DNA of 64,000 nt from Methanobrevibacter olleyae (GTDB taxonomy: Archaea; Methanobacteriota; Methanobacteria; Methanobacteriales; Methanobacteriaceae). The stretch is from positions 60,371-124,370 of the forward strand of contig NZ_FOTL01000003.1 of the NCBI RefSeq assembly GCF_900114585.1. Reading direction: 5' to 3'. Numbering within the stretch: the first letter of the stretch is position 1; each line of letters starts with the position of its first letter. The translations under genes and the position numbers were made by a program. This document shows, in pieces, positions 18,457 to 26,361 of the stretch. The notes beneath the pieces were generated by a model. The model saw only the letters and a program-made list of their open reading frames with translations, had not been told where the DNA came from and did not search any database.

Positions 18457-20070
18457 ATGGATAAAAAATATATAATTGGTATAATTATTGCAATTATTGT
18501 TGTAATTATTGGTGCTGCTATTCTTATGGGTGGAGGTAGCACTGAAAGAGCAGACGGAGAAATTGTAGTTGCAGCTTATAGTCACGGAGGAGAACCAGAA
18601 TCTGGTTTTGATCCTATTACAGGTTGGAACTATTATGCAGAGCCTTTGATTCAAAGTACCTTATTAAAAATGACTACTAATGGTACTTATAAAAATGATT
18701 TGGCTACAGATTATGAAATTAGTGATGATTATAAAACTTATACTGTAAATTTAAGAGATGATGTTAAATTTACTGATGGTACACCATTAACTGCTGAAGA
18801 TGTGGCATTTACATTTAATGCAGCTAAAGAAACAGGTGCAAGTTTAGATTTATCTGCTTTAGATACTGCTGAAGCTACTGATAATTATACTGTTAAATTT
18901 AACTTAAATAAATCAGATTCTACTTTTTTAGATAAATTAGCTTATATTGGTATTGTTCCTTCTGATTCCTATGATAATGAAACTTATGGTGAGAATCCTA
19001 TTGGTTCTGGACCATATAAATTTGTGCAATGGGATAAAGGTCAACAAGTTATCTTAGAGAAAAACCCTGATTATTATGGTGACATGCCAGAAATTGAAAA
19101 AATAACTATTCTCTTTGCTCAAAATGAAGCTGCATTTAACTTGGCTAAAAATGGAGAAGCTGATGTTGTAGCAGTACCTCTTGAATATGGTAGAGAAAAA
19201 CTTGATGGTTACACAATGTATTTACAAGATACTATTGATGTTCGTGGTATTGCATTACCTAATGTACCAGATAATGGAGAAATTTCCCCAGAAGATAATT
19301 ATACTATTGGTAATAATGTAACTTCAGATATTGCAATTAGAAAAGCATTGAACTATGGTGTTAACAGAACTGCTTTAACTGAAGGCGCATTAAATGGATT
19401 AGGTTATCCTAGCTACGATGGTATTGCACATCAATTACCTTGGGCTAACCCTGATGCAACAATTAAGGATGGAGATGTTGCATATGCTAACAAAACTTTA
19501 GAGGAAGCAGGTTGGGTTGACTCTGATGGAGACGGAATAAGAGAAAAAAATGGTCTTAAAGCATCATTCAAAGTATATTACTCTGCAAATGCACCTGAGA
19601 GACAAGCATTAGCTATAGGAGTATCTGAACAAGCTAAAGAATTTGGTATTGAAATTGAACCTGTTGGTGCTGAATGGGATGAAATTTATCCAAATAAATA
19701 CTCTCAAGGAGTACTCTATGGATACGGTTCAACAGATCCTTCTGATATTGCTGGAAAATATTACAGTTCTTCTGATTCCAATGTTGTAAAAATAAATAAT
19801 AGTGCTGTTGATGCTCACATAGATGCTGCATTTGCTGAATCTCGTGAAGCTTCCTACAAAGATTGGTCTGCAGTTTCCTGGGATGGTACCACTGGTATTT
19901 CCCCTAAAGGTGATGCACCATGGTTATGGTTAGGTGAAATTAAATATGGTTACTTTGTAAATGATAGGGTAGATATTTCTAATGATACTGCACTCTTACA
20001 ACCTCACGGTGGGGATTTATTCAGTAACATATATGACTGGACTATTACTAACTCAACTTCAGAAAAATAA
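18457..20070 (+). CDS. Nickel/peptide-type ABC substrate-binding protein, operon 2
   Basis: This intact 537-residue family-5 binding protein has an N-terminal membrane anchor (residues 5-25, IIGIIIAIIVVIIGAAI) and no lipobox, so it is probably tethered outside the membrane by an uncleaved helix. Family marks: PESGFDPITGWN, YTVNLRDDVKFTDGTPLTAE, DVAFTFNAAKETG, YGENPIGSGPYKFVQWDKGQ and DSDGDGIREKNG. Family members bind nickel, nickel-chelate complexes, peptides or opines. The neighbouring CooC favours nickel, and the nearby nicotianamine-synthase-like pseudogene favours a chelate. It is the paralogue of the interrupted gene at 7522. Confidence 0.87.
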   Translation: MDKKYIIGIIIAIIVVIIGAAILMGGGSTERADGEIVVAAYSHGGEPESGFDPITGWNYYAEPLIQSTLLKMTTNGTYKNDLATDYEISDDYKTYTVNLRDDVKFTDGTPLTAEDVAFTFNAAKETGASLDLSALDTAEATDNYTVKFNLNKSDSTFLDKLAYIGIVPSDSYDNETYGENPIGSGPYKFVQWDKGQQVILEKNPDYYGDMPEIEKITILFAQNEAAFNLAKNGEADVVAVPLEYGREKLDGYTMYLQDTIDVRGIALPNVPDNGEISPEDNYTIGNNVTSDIAIRKALNYGVNRTALTEGALNGLGYPSYDGIAHQLPWANPDATIKDGDVAYANKTLEEAGWVDSDGDGIREKNGLKASFKVYYSANAPERQALAIGVSEQAKEFGIEIEPVGAEWDEIYPNKYSQGVLYGYGSTDPSDIAGKYYSSSDSNVVKINNSAVDAHIDAAFAESREASYKDWSAVSWDGTTGISPKGDAPWLWLGEIKYGYFVNDRVDISNDTALLQPHGGDLFSNIYDWTITNSTSEK

Positions 20071-20079
20071 ATTAAATAA

Positions 20080-20123
20080 TAAAAGTAGGAATAAGCTTAT
20101 TAAATAAGTTTTTTCTACTTTTA
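20080..20123 (+). terminator. Stem-loop after operon 2 binding-protein gene
   Basis: TAAAAGTAG (20080-20088) pairs perfectly with CTACTTTTA (20115-20123), and the loop contains a smaller palindrome, AATAAGCTTATT. It starts ten bases after the stop codon at 20068-20070 and sits in a 392-bp gap before the permease gene. It could be a terminator/processing site that raises binding-protein output. Confidence 0.45.
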
Positions 20124-20462
20124 TCTATTTTCTAATTTTTATTAGTTTTTTAAGTTTCAATAAAGGATTAGTTTTTTTTAATAAAGAATTATTTTTTTTG
20201 TTTTAATAAATTAGTTTCATTTGCTTTCAATAAAAATTAGTTTTATAGGTATATTTATATTTGGGTTGTAATTATTTAAAAATAATAAAACTCTTTAAAT
20301 GTTTATTGGGAATGATTTAAATATATAAGAAGATTTTATTTAAAAAAGGGATTATCTAATTTTTTTTAATTCTTATGTTTTGAGTTTTATTATTAAATAA
20401 TCTTACTGAATTTTATATATTTTTATTATATTCTAAATTTTTAAATTATAGGAGGTTATTTT

Positions 20463-21455
20463 TTGTTAGATAAACAGAAAATACTTAAATTTTTAGGTTA
20501 TAAGATTGTTCGTTTTGCTATTTTATTAATAGTTGTAATATTATTAAGTTTTATATTAATTGATATGTCTCCTATTAATCCTGTAAATGCTTATATTTCT
20601 AATATGATGGTTAGCCCTGAACAAATTGCTAAATTAGAAGCGTATTGGGGAGTAAATCAACCAATCACTGAAAAATTATTAAATTGGTTAGGAAATATTA
20701 TTACTGGTGATTTTGGTACTTCTTTAATATACAGAACTCCTGTTTTACATGTTATTTCTGAAAAGTTCACTGCATCTCTTATATTGATGTTAAGTTCTTG
20801 GTTAATTTCTGGAATATTAGGATTTGCTTTAGGTGTTCTTGCAGGATTTAAAAGAGACACTTGGATTGATAAAGCAGTAAAAGTCTATTGTTATGTATTA
20901 CAGTCAGCACCTACATTTTGGATTGCTTTACTTATTGTAATGGTCTTTTCTATTTGGTTAGGTTGGTTCCCAGTAAGTGGTGGTGTTCCTATTGGTGCAT
21001 TAAGTAATACGGTAACATTTTGGGATTGGTTAAAACATTTAATATTACCAGCATTTACATTGAGTATTTTAGGTGTTGCATCAATTGCATTATATACTCG
21101 TGATAAACTTATTGAAGTAATGTCAAGTGATTATTTTCTTTTTGCAAAAGCAAGAGGGGAATCTGGTTGGACTTTAATAAAAAGACATGGTATAAGGAAT
21201 ATCCTTTTACCAGCTATAACATTACAATTCTTAAGTTTTAGTGAATTATTCGGAGGAACAGTTCTTGTTGAACAAGTTTTCATGTATCCCGGTATTGGTC
21301 AAGCAGCAGTTTCTGCAGGTTTAAAAAGTGATGTTCCTTTGTTATTAGGTATTGTTATTTTTAGTGCAATATTTGTATATGTAGGTAATTTAATAGCAGA
21401 TATACTTTATAACTTTGTAGATCCGAGAATTAGAGAAGGTGAGTATAATGGATAA
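20463..21455 (+). CDS. ABC transporter permease (NikB/OppB type), operon 2
   Basis: This 330-residue permease starts at TTG 20463, seven bases after an exact GGAGG (20451-20455). About six membrane helices are visible, beginning with FAILLIVVILLSFILIDMS. The cytoplasmic loop DKLIEVMSSDYFLFAKARGE matches the ATPase-contact loop, and the C-terminus VDPRIREGEYNG is typical of the family. It closely matches the operon 1 protein at 9337, and its 3' end overlaps the next start. The 392-bp leader before it may hold its own promoter. Confidence 0.87.
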   Translation: MLDKQKILKFLGYKIVRFAILLIVVILLSFILIDMSPINPVNAYISNMMVSPEQIAKLEAYWGVNQPITEKLLNWLGNIITGDFGTSLIYRTPVLHVISEKFTASLILMLSSWLISGILGFALGVLAGFKRDTWIDKAVKVYCYVLQSAPTFWIALLIVMVFSIWLGWFPVSGGVPIGALSNTVTFWDWLKHLILPAFTLSILGVASIALYTRDKLIEVMSSDYFLFAKARGESGWTLIKRHGIRNILLPAITLQFLSFSELFGGTVLVEQVFMYPGIGQAAVSAGLKSDVPLLLGIVIFSAIFVYVGNLIADILYNFVDPRIREGEYNG

Positions 21456-22308
21456 TTCAGCTAATAAAATAAATAAATTTGATATTTTAGGAAGTATGAA
21501 TTTAAGGACTAAAACATTATTAGCAATAAGTTTATCTGCTTTCATATTAATTTTAGTTGTTATAATTAGTTTATTCATTGATTCTACAAGTATTTCTACT
21601 GATTGGAATATGATGAATCATCCACCTTCTTTTGAACATTTATTTGGAACTGATTGGTTAGGTAGAGATATGTTTACTCGTACACTTAAAGGATTAGGTT
21701 TAAGTGTTCAAATTGGTTTTTTTGCTTCAGTTTTAAGTAGTCTTATCGCTGTTGCTTTAGCATTTTTATCAAGCTTTAATAAATATTTGGACAGTTTTGT
21801 TTCATGGTTAATAGATGTATTTTTATCTATTCCACATATTCTGCTTATTGTTCTTATTTCTATTGCTTTAGGAGGAGGTGCTTTCGGAGTATTAGTTGGT
21901 GTAGCATTTACTCATTGGACATCTCTTGCAAGAGTACTTAGAGCAGAAATAAAAAGGATAAAAACTTCAGAATTTGTAACAATTTCAGAAAAATTAGGAC
22001 AATCTAAATTTTGGATTGCAAGAAAGCAAATTTTACCATTAGTATTTAGTCAAATTATTGTAGGTACCATATTAATTTTCCCTCATGCAATTATGCATGA
22101 AGCAAGTGTAACCTTTTTAGGTTTTGGTTTATCTCCTCATGAGCCAGCTATTGGGATTATATTATCTGAATCTATGAAATATCTTGCAACTGGTGATTGG
22201 TGGTTAGCTTTATTCCCTGGTTTAGCATTGTTGATTATTGTATTATTATTTGATATTGCAGGAGAAAATATTAAAAAAATCTTAGATCCAGCAAGTGCAA
22301 ATGATTAG
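21448..22308 (+). CDS. ABC transporter permease (NikC/OppC type), operon 2
   Basis: This 286-residue permease has the family marks HLFGTDWLGRDMFTRTLKG, the ATPase-contact segment LRAEIKRIKTSEFVTISEKL, and HEASVTFLGFGLSPHEPAIG. I start it at ATG 21448 because GGTGA lies at 21439-21443; a GTG at 21439 is also in frame but would lack a site. It overlaps the upstream stop by eight bases and ends eight bases before the ATPase gene, indicating translational coupling. It closely matches the protein at 10314. Confidence 0.86.
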   Translation: MDNSANKINKFDILGSMNLRTKTLLAISLSAFILILVVIISLFIDSTSISTDWNMMNHPPSFEHLFGTDWLGRDMFTRTLKGLGLSVQIGFFASVLSSLIAVALAFLSSFNKYLDSFVSWLIDVFLSIPHILLIVLISIALGGGAFGVLVGVAFTHWTSLARVLRAEIKRIKTSEFVTISEKLGQSKFWIARKQILPLVFSQIIVGTILIFPHAIMHEASVTFLGFGLSPHEPAIGIILSESMKYLATGDWWLALFPGLALLIIVLLFDIAGENIKKILDPASAND

Positions 22309-22316
22309 GTGATTGT

Positions 22317-23261
22317 ATGAATGATTTAATTAATGTTTCAAATATTTCTATTTCATTTACTCAATATGTAAAAGGTTTAAATCAGAGAGAATTGGAAGTT
22401 ATCACTGATTTGACTTTAGATATTAAAGAAGGGGAAATCGTAGCGATTTTAGGCTCAAGTGGATCTGGAAAGAGTTTACTTGCACATGCAATACTTGGTA
22501 TTTTACCACACAACGCTAATTTGTCTGGTACTATGATATATAAAGGAGAAGTTTTAACAGAAGAATTAAAAGAAAAGTTACGTGGAGATGAAATTTCATT
22601 AATTCCACAATCTGTTAATTTTTTAGATCCTTTAATGAAAGTTTCTAATCAGGTTATTATGGAATCTAAAGATGAAGCTGAAGAAAAAGAGAAAAGAGCG
22701 AAACAAAGAGCTATTTTTGAAAAATATGGATTATCTGAAGAAGTAGATAATATGTATCCTTTCCAATTATCTGGAGGTATGGCAAGAAGAGTTCTTGTAT
22801 CAACAGCTCTACTTTCAAATCCTAAACTTGTTATTGCAGATGAACCTACTCCGGGTTTAGATGAAAAATCCGTAGAAGAAACTTTAAACCATTTAAGACA
22901 GATGGCTGCAGATAATGTAGGAGTTTTACTTATTACTCATGATATTGTTGCTGCTTTAAAAGTTGCTAATAGAATAGCAATTTTTTATTCAGGTTATGTA
23001 ATTGAAATTGCTAATGTGGATGATTTTAGTGGTGAAGGAGAGAATTTACTCCATCCGTATACTAAATCTCTTTTTAAAGCATTACCTCATAATGGTTTTA
23101 ACTTAACAAAAGGACATCAACCATTACATGGTGAGATTCCAGTAGGGTGTCCATATTATGACCGTTGTAATCATAAGTTAGAAAATTGTGATAAGATTAG
23201 GCCTAATTTAATCAGTATTGATGAAAATAAAATGGTTAGATGTTTTAAATATGAGGGGTAG
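22317..23261 (+). CDS. ABC transporter ATPase (NikD/OppD type), operon 2
   Basis: This 314-residue ATPase carries Walker A GSSGSGKS (near residue 46), Q-loop IPQSVNFLDP, signature QLSGGMARRV, Walker B LVIADEPTPGLDEK and the switch His in LLITHDIVAA. Its C-terminal cysteine segment (CPYYDRCNHKLENC) is more complete than in the operon 1 copy and resembles the conserved tail of Opp/Dpp/Nik ATPases. GGTGAT precedes ATG 22317. It works with the next gene as the two ATPase domains of the importer. Confidence 0.88.
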   Translation: MNDLINVSNISISFTQYVKGLNQRELEVITDLTLDIKEGEIVAILGSSGSGKSLLAHAILGILPHNANLSGTMIYKGEVLTEELKEKLRGDEISLIPQSVNFLDPLMKVSNQVIMESKDEAEEKEKRAKQRAIFEKYGLSEEVDNMYPFQLSGGMARRVLVSTALLSNPKLVIADEPTPGLDEKSVEETLNHLRQMAADNVGVLLITHDIVAALKVANRIAIFYSGYVIEIANVDDFSGEGENLLHPYTKSLFKALPHNGFNLTKGHQPLHGEIPVGCPYYDRCNHKLENCDKIRPNLISIDENKMVRCFKYEG

Positions 23262-23306
23262 ATTTTATGCATAATTTTTATTTATTTAAAATAGAGGGGG
23301 AGTTCT

Positions 23307-23918
23307 ATGGAATTAACTGGTAAAAATATCTCTTTTAAATATAGCTCTCAATCTAAACAAATCTTAAAGGATGTTAATATAACTATTGATAATAAAAAGA
23401 TTTTAGGTTTATTTGGAGATAGTGGAAGTGGTAAATCCAGTTTATGTAAAATTCTTGCAGGACATATTAAAAGATATGAAGGTGAGGTAAAATGTGGGGG
23501 TAATAAGATTCCTAATGGTTTCGATCCTGTTCAATTAATTTATCAACATCCTGAAAAAGTAATGAATCCTAAATGGAAAATGCATGAAGTTTTAGGGGAA
23601 TCTTGGGATGTTCCTGATGATTTATTAGAAGACTTTGGGATTCAAAAATCTTGGTTAAATAGATGGCCTGCTGAACTTTCTGGTGGAGAATTACAAAGAT
23701 TTTCAGTTTTAAGAGCTTTAAATCCTAAAACTAAATTTTTAATAGCTGATGAAATGACTACTATGCTAGATGCGATAACTCAAGTTCAAATATTTGATTC
23801 AGTTTTAAAAATTGTTAAAGAAAGAAATATGGGTTTATTAGTTGTTAGCCACGATAAAGATTTAATGGATATTATTTGTGATGAAGTTGTATATATTGAT
23901 GATATTAATCATGTTTAG
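23307..23918 (+). CDS. ABC transporter ATPase (NikE/OppF type), operon 2
   Basis: The last gene of operon 2 encodes a 203-residue ATPase. Walker A is GDSGSGKSS, the signature ELSGGELQRFS, Walker B FLIADEMTTMLD, and the switch His is in VVSHDKDLM. GGGGGAG lies just before ATG 23307. Unlike operon 1, where the ATPase genes overlap, a 45-base gap separates it from the preceding gene. All five subunits of this importer look intact, so it is the likely working system of the pair. Confidence 0.87.
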   Translation: MELTGKNISFKYSSQSKQILKDVNITIDNKKILGLFGDSGSGKSSLCKILAGHIKRYEGEVKCGGNKIPNGFDPVQLIYQHPEKVMNPKWKMHEVLGESWDVPDDLLEDFGIQKSWLNRWPAELSGGELQRFSVLRALNPKTKFLIADEMTTMLDAITQVQIFDSVLKIVKERNMGLLVVSHDKDLMDIICDEVVYIDDINHV

Positions 23919-24181
23919 TTGTGGTTTTATATCTTTAGGATATTAAATTTAATATCTATTTATATTTTTATTATTTTTTACTTATTTTTATTTATTTAAC
24001 TTTTACTTTTAGCTATTTTGAACTATTTAAGTTTTTTTCAATCTTCATATTTTACAAAAATTTTTTATTAGCTTTATATATGTCCTAAAATTATAAAACT
24101 AATAAATTAAATAATATGTATTTAAATATATTATTAGTAATTTTTAATGATATTATATTAAATTTATTTTGGAGAGATATG

Positions 24182-24793
24182 ATGAAAGTTTTACTTATAA
24201 ATGGAAGTCCACATAAAGAAGGTTGTACTTTTACAGCATTAACTGAAATTAAAAATCAATTAGAAAAAGAGGGAGTTAATAGTGAAATTTTTTGGATTGG
24301 AAATAAACCAGTTAGAGGTTGTATAGCTTGTTTGAAATGTGGCCATAGCAATGGAAAATGTGCCTTTGATGATGATCCAGCTAATGAAATAATCGATAAA
24401 ATTATAGGATCTGATGCTGTGATTGTAGGGTCTCCTGTTTATTATTCTGGACCTAATGGTGCATTATGTGCTATTTTAGATAGAGTTTTCTATGCATCAG
24501 GTGCTAACTTTGCTTTTAAACCTGCAGCTTCAATTGTAAGCTGTCGTAGAGGTGGAGCAAGTGCAAGTTTTGATAGATTAAATAAATATTTCACTATTTC
24601 AAACATGCCTGTGGTATCTTCTCAATATTGGAATATGGTTCATGGTAACACTCCTGAAGAGGTAAAACAAGATTTAGAAGGTCTTCAGATTATGAGAACT
24701 TTAGCAAGAAATATGGCATGGATTTTAAATTCAATTGAAAATAATGATTTACCTAATCAAGAAGAAAAAGTAAAAACTAATTTTATAGGGTAA
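24182..24793 (+). CDS. NADPH-dependent FMN reductase-like flavoprotein
   Basis: This roughly 203-residue protein has a flavodoxin fold. The FMN phosphate loop is MKVLLINGSPHKEGCTFTAL at the start, the conserved GCIACLKC with paired cysteines follows near residue 44, and VGSPVYYSGPNGALCAILDR near residue 85 is the usual FMN-contact stretch. Relatives include iron-sulfur flavoproteins and NAD(P)H:FMN oxidoreductases; the full FeS motif is not evident. The frame is open from 24116, but GGAGAG at 24171-24176 supports ATG 24182 (or 24179). A TTTATATAT box lies near 24073, about 105 bases upstream. Confidence 0.8.
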   Translation: MKVLLINGSPHKEGCTFTALTEIKNQLEKEGVNSEIFWIGNKPVRGCIACLKCGHSNGKCAFDDDPANEIIDKIIGSDAVIVGSPVYYSGPNGALCAILDRVFYASGANFAFKPAASIVSCRRGGASASFDRLNKYFTISNMPVVSSQYWNMVHGNTPEEVKQDLEGLQIMRTLARNMAWILNSIENNDLPNQEEKVKTNFIG

Positions 24794-24976
24794 TTTTTAA
24801 GATTTAACTTTTAAATTTTATTAATTTGGGATTATCAATAAAAATTTTTAGTTTAGCTTAGAATTTTTTTTAATAAATAAACTAATTGGATAATAATATT
24901 TATATCTATTAAAAAAGAAATATTATATTATTAAAATTATTTAAACCGTTTATTTAAAAATTTTAGGAGTAATTTT

Positions 24977-25519
24977 ATGGATACAGGAAATAAAATAATT
25001 ATTATTCTACTTATTTTAATTGCAATTGCTGCACTTGTTTCTGGTTTCCTTTTCATATTTAATAATATAGGAGACACAGATGATGTAAGTTTACAAGAAA
25101 ATAATACTACTAATGTTACTAATTTAACAATTAATGAAACAGAGAATTTAACAAATCTTACTGCAGATGAAGATTCTAGTTTAGATTCTAGCTCTAGTTA
25201 TCCTACTAGTTCTAGTGGTACTCGCCATAGTTCTAGTTCATCTAGTGGTACTCGCCATAGTTCTAGTTCATCTAGTGGTTCTGGCTCACATAATGGCTCT
25301 AGTTCTTCAGGTACTGGTGATTCTGGTTCATCTAATGGTTCTAGTTCTTCAGGTACTGGTGATTCTGGTTCATCTAATGGTTCTAGTGGCTCTGGTTCAT
25401 CTAGTGGATCTAGCGGCTCTGGTTCATCTAGTGGATCTAGCGGCTCTGGTTCCTCTGGTAGTGGTTCTGGTTCCTCTGGTGGTGGTTCATCTACTGGCGC
25501 TACTGAAACTACTGGCTAA
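24977..25519 (+). CDS. Membrane-anchored Ser/Gly-rich repeat protein
   Basis: This 180-residue protein has one N-terminal membrane helix (residues about 6-30) and then an Asn/Thr-rich linker (NTTNVTNLTINETENLTNLT) full of N-x-S/T sequons. From about residue 68 it is almost pure Ser, Gly and Thr in repeats such as SSGTRHSSSS and GTGDSGSSNGSSSS. The DNA repeats are visible too. It is probably an extracellular, perhaps glycosylated, surface protein of the kind abundant in Methanobrevibacter. It has no recognised enzyme domain. GGAGT precedes the ATG. A long open frame in another phase overlaps it, an artefact of the repetitive codons. Confidence 0.65.
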   Translation: MDTGNKIIIILLILIAIAALVSGFLFIFNNIGDTDDVSLQENNTTNVTNLTINETENLTNLTADEDSSLDSSSSYPTSSSGTRHSSSSSSGTRHSSSSSSGSGSHNGSSSSGTGDSGSSNGSSSSGTGDSGSSNGSSGSGSSSGSSGSGSSSGSSGSGSSGSGSGSSGGGSSTGATETTG

Positions 25520-26361
25520 TTTTTTTATTTTTCTATATTTTTAACATTTTTTTAATTTTTTATTTTTCTATTTTTCTATATTTTTAACATTTTTTTAATT
25601 TTTTATTTTTCTATTTTTCTATATTTTGCAGTAATTTTTTTCTTATTATTAGATTAATTTTAAACTTAATTAGCCTAGTCTATTGATTTTTTTATTCCTA
25701 TTTAAAATACTTTATTTCTTATTTAACTCTTATTCATTCCTTTATTTTTAATATAAGTTGTTATTATTAATTTAAAAAATCTATCTTTAATTATATATTA
25801 TCAATATAAATTATATAGAACTTTACTTTTTTATTTTTTAATTTGAAAAGCTTTATTTATGGATTTTTTAATCAGATTCCTTTAATCTAGTTTATATTTC
25901 ATTTGTTTAGATATTATATTGTTATATTTTAATAAAATACATATGTATAGTTATTTATTTATCTAATAAAGCATTATCTGATTGTTTTTAATATTATTTA
26001 TTAAAAATGATTATTTTTTAATTCATATGCTTATATTCACTTATTTTTTTAAAATATTAAAAATAGATATCTTCTTAATTAATTTAATTAATTTAATTCT
26101 TTTATATATGTTTTTAAACTAAGATATTCCTCATTTTTTATTTTTTTTAAGAGAAAGATTTATATTATATTAAATAATAATCTTTAACTAATATTAAAAA
26201 AGAATTATTTTAGTTTAGATAAAATTAAGTTCTAAAATTCTTTAATTATTATAAAAAAATATATTATATAAAAAAATTTTTTTAAAATAATAATTAGTAT
26301 TCTTTTTTATTATGTTAATTCCACTTTTTTAATCTATTGGGGAATTTATTGAGGTGAAAAA
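25520..26361. other. Long AT-rich leader before the first adhesin gene
   Basis: There is no gene in this 840-base gap. A 52-bp segment is tandemly repeated right after the stop (25530-25630: TTTTTCTATATTTTTAACAT units). From about 25850 to the adhesin start, the sequence is recognisably similar to 41620-42205 before the second adhesin (for example TTTTAGTTTAGAT, AAAGATTTATATTA, AATTCTTTAA patterns). The likely content is a long conserved promoter/leader. Confidence 0.5.

Noticed and set aside
25215..25544. Second long open frame (Val/Leu-rich) overlapping the Ser/Gly repeat gene
   Set aside because: It is the alternate phase of repetitive codons, has no ribosome site, and its residues mirror the DNA repeat.
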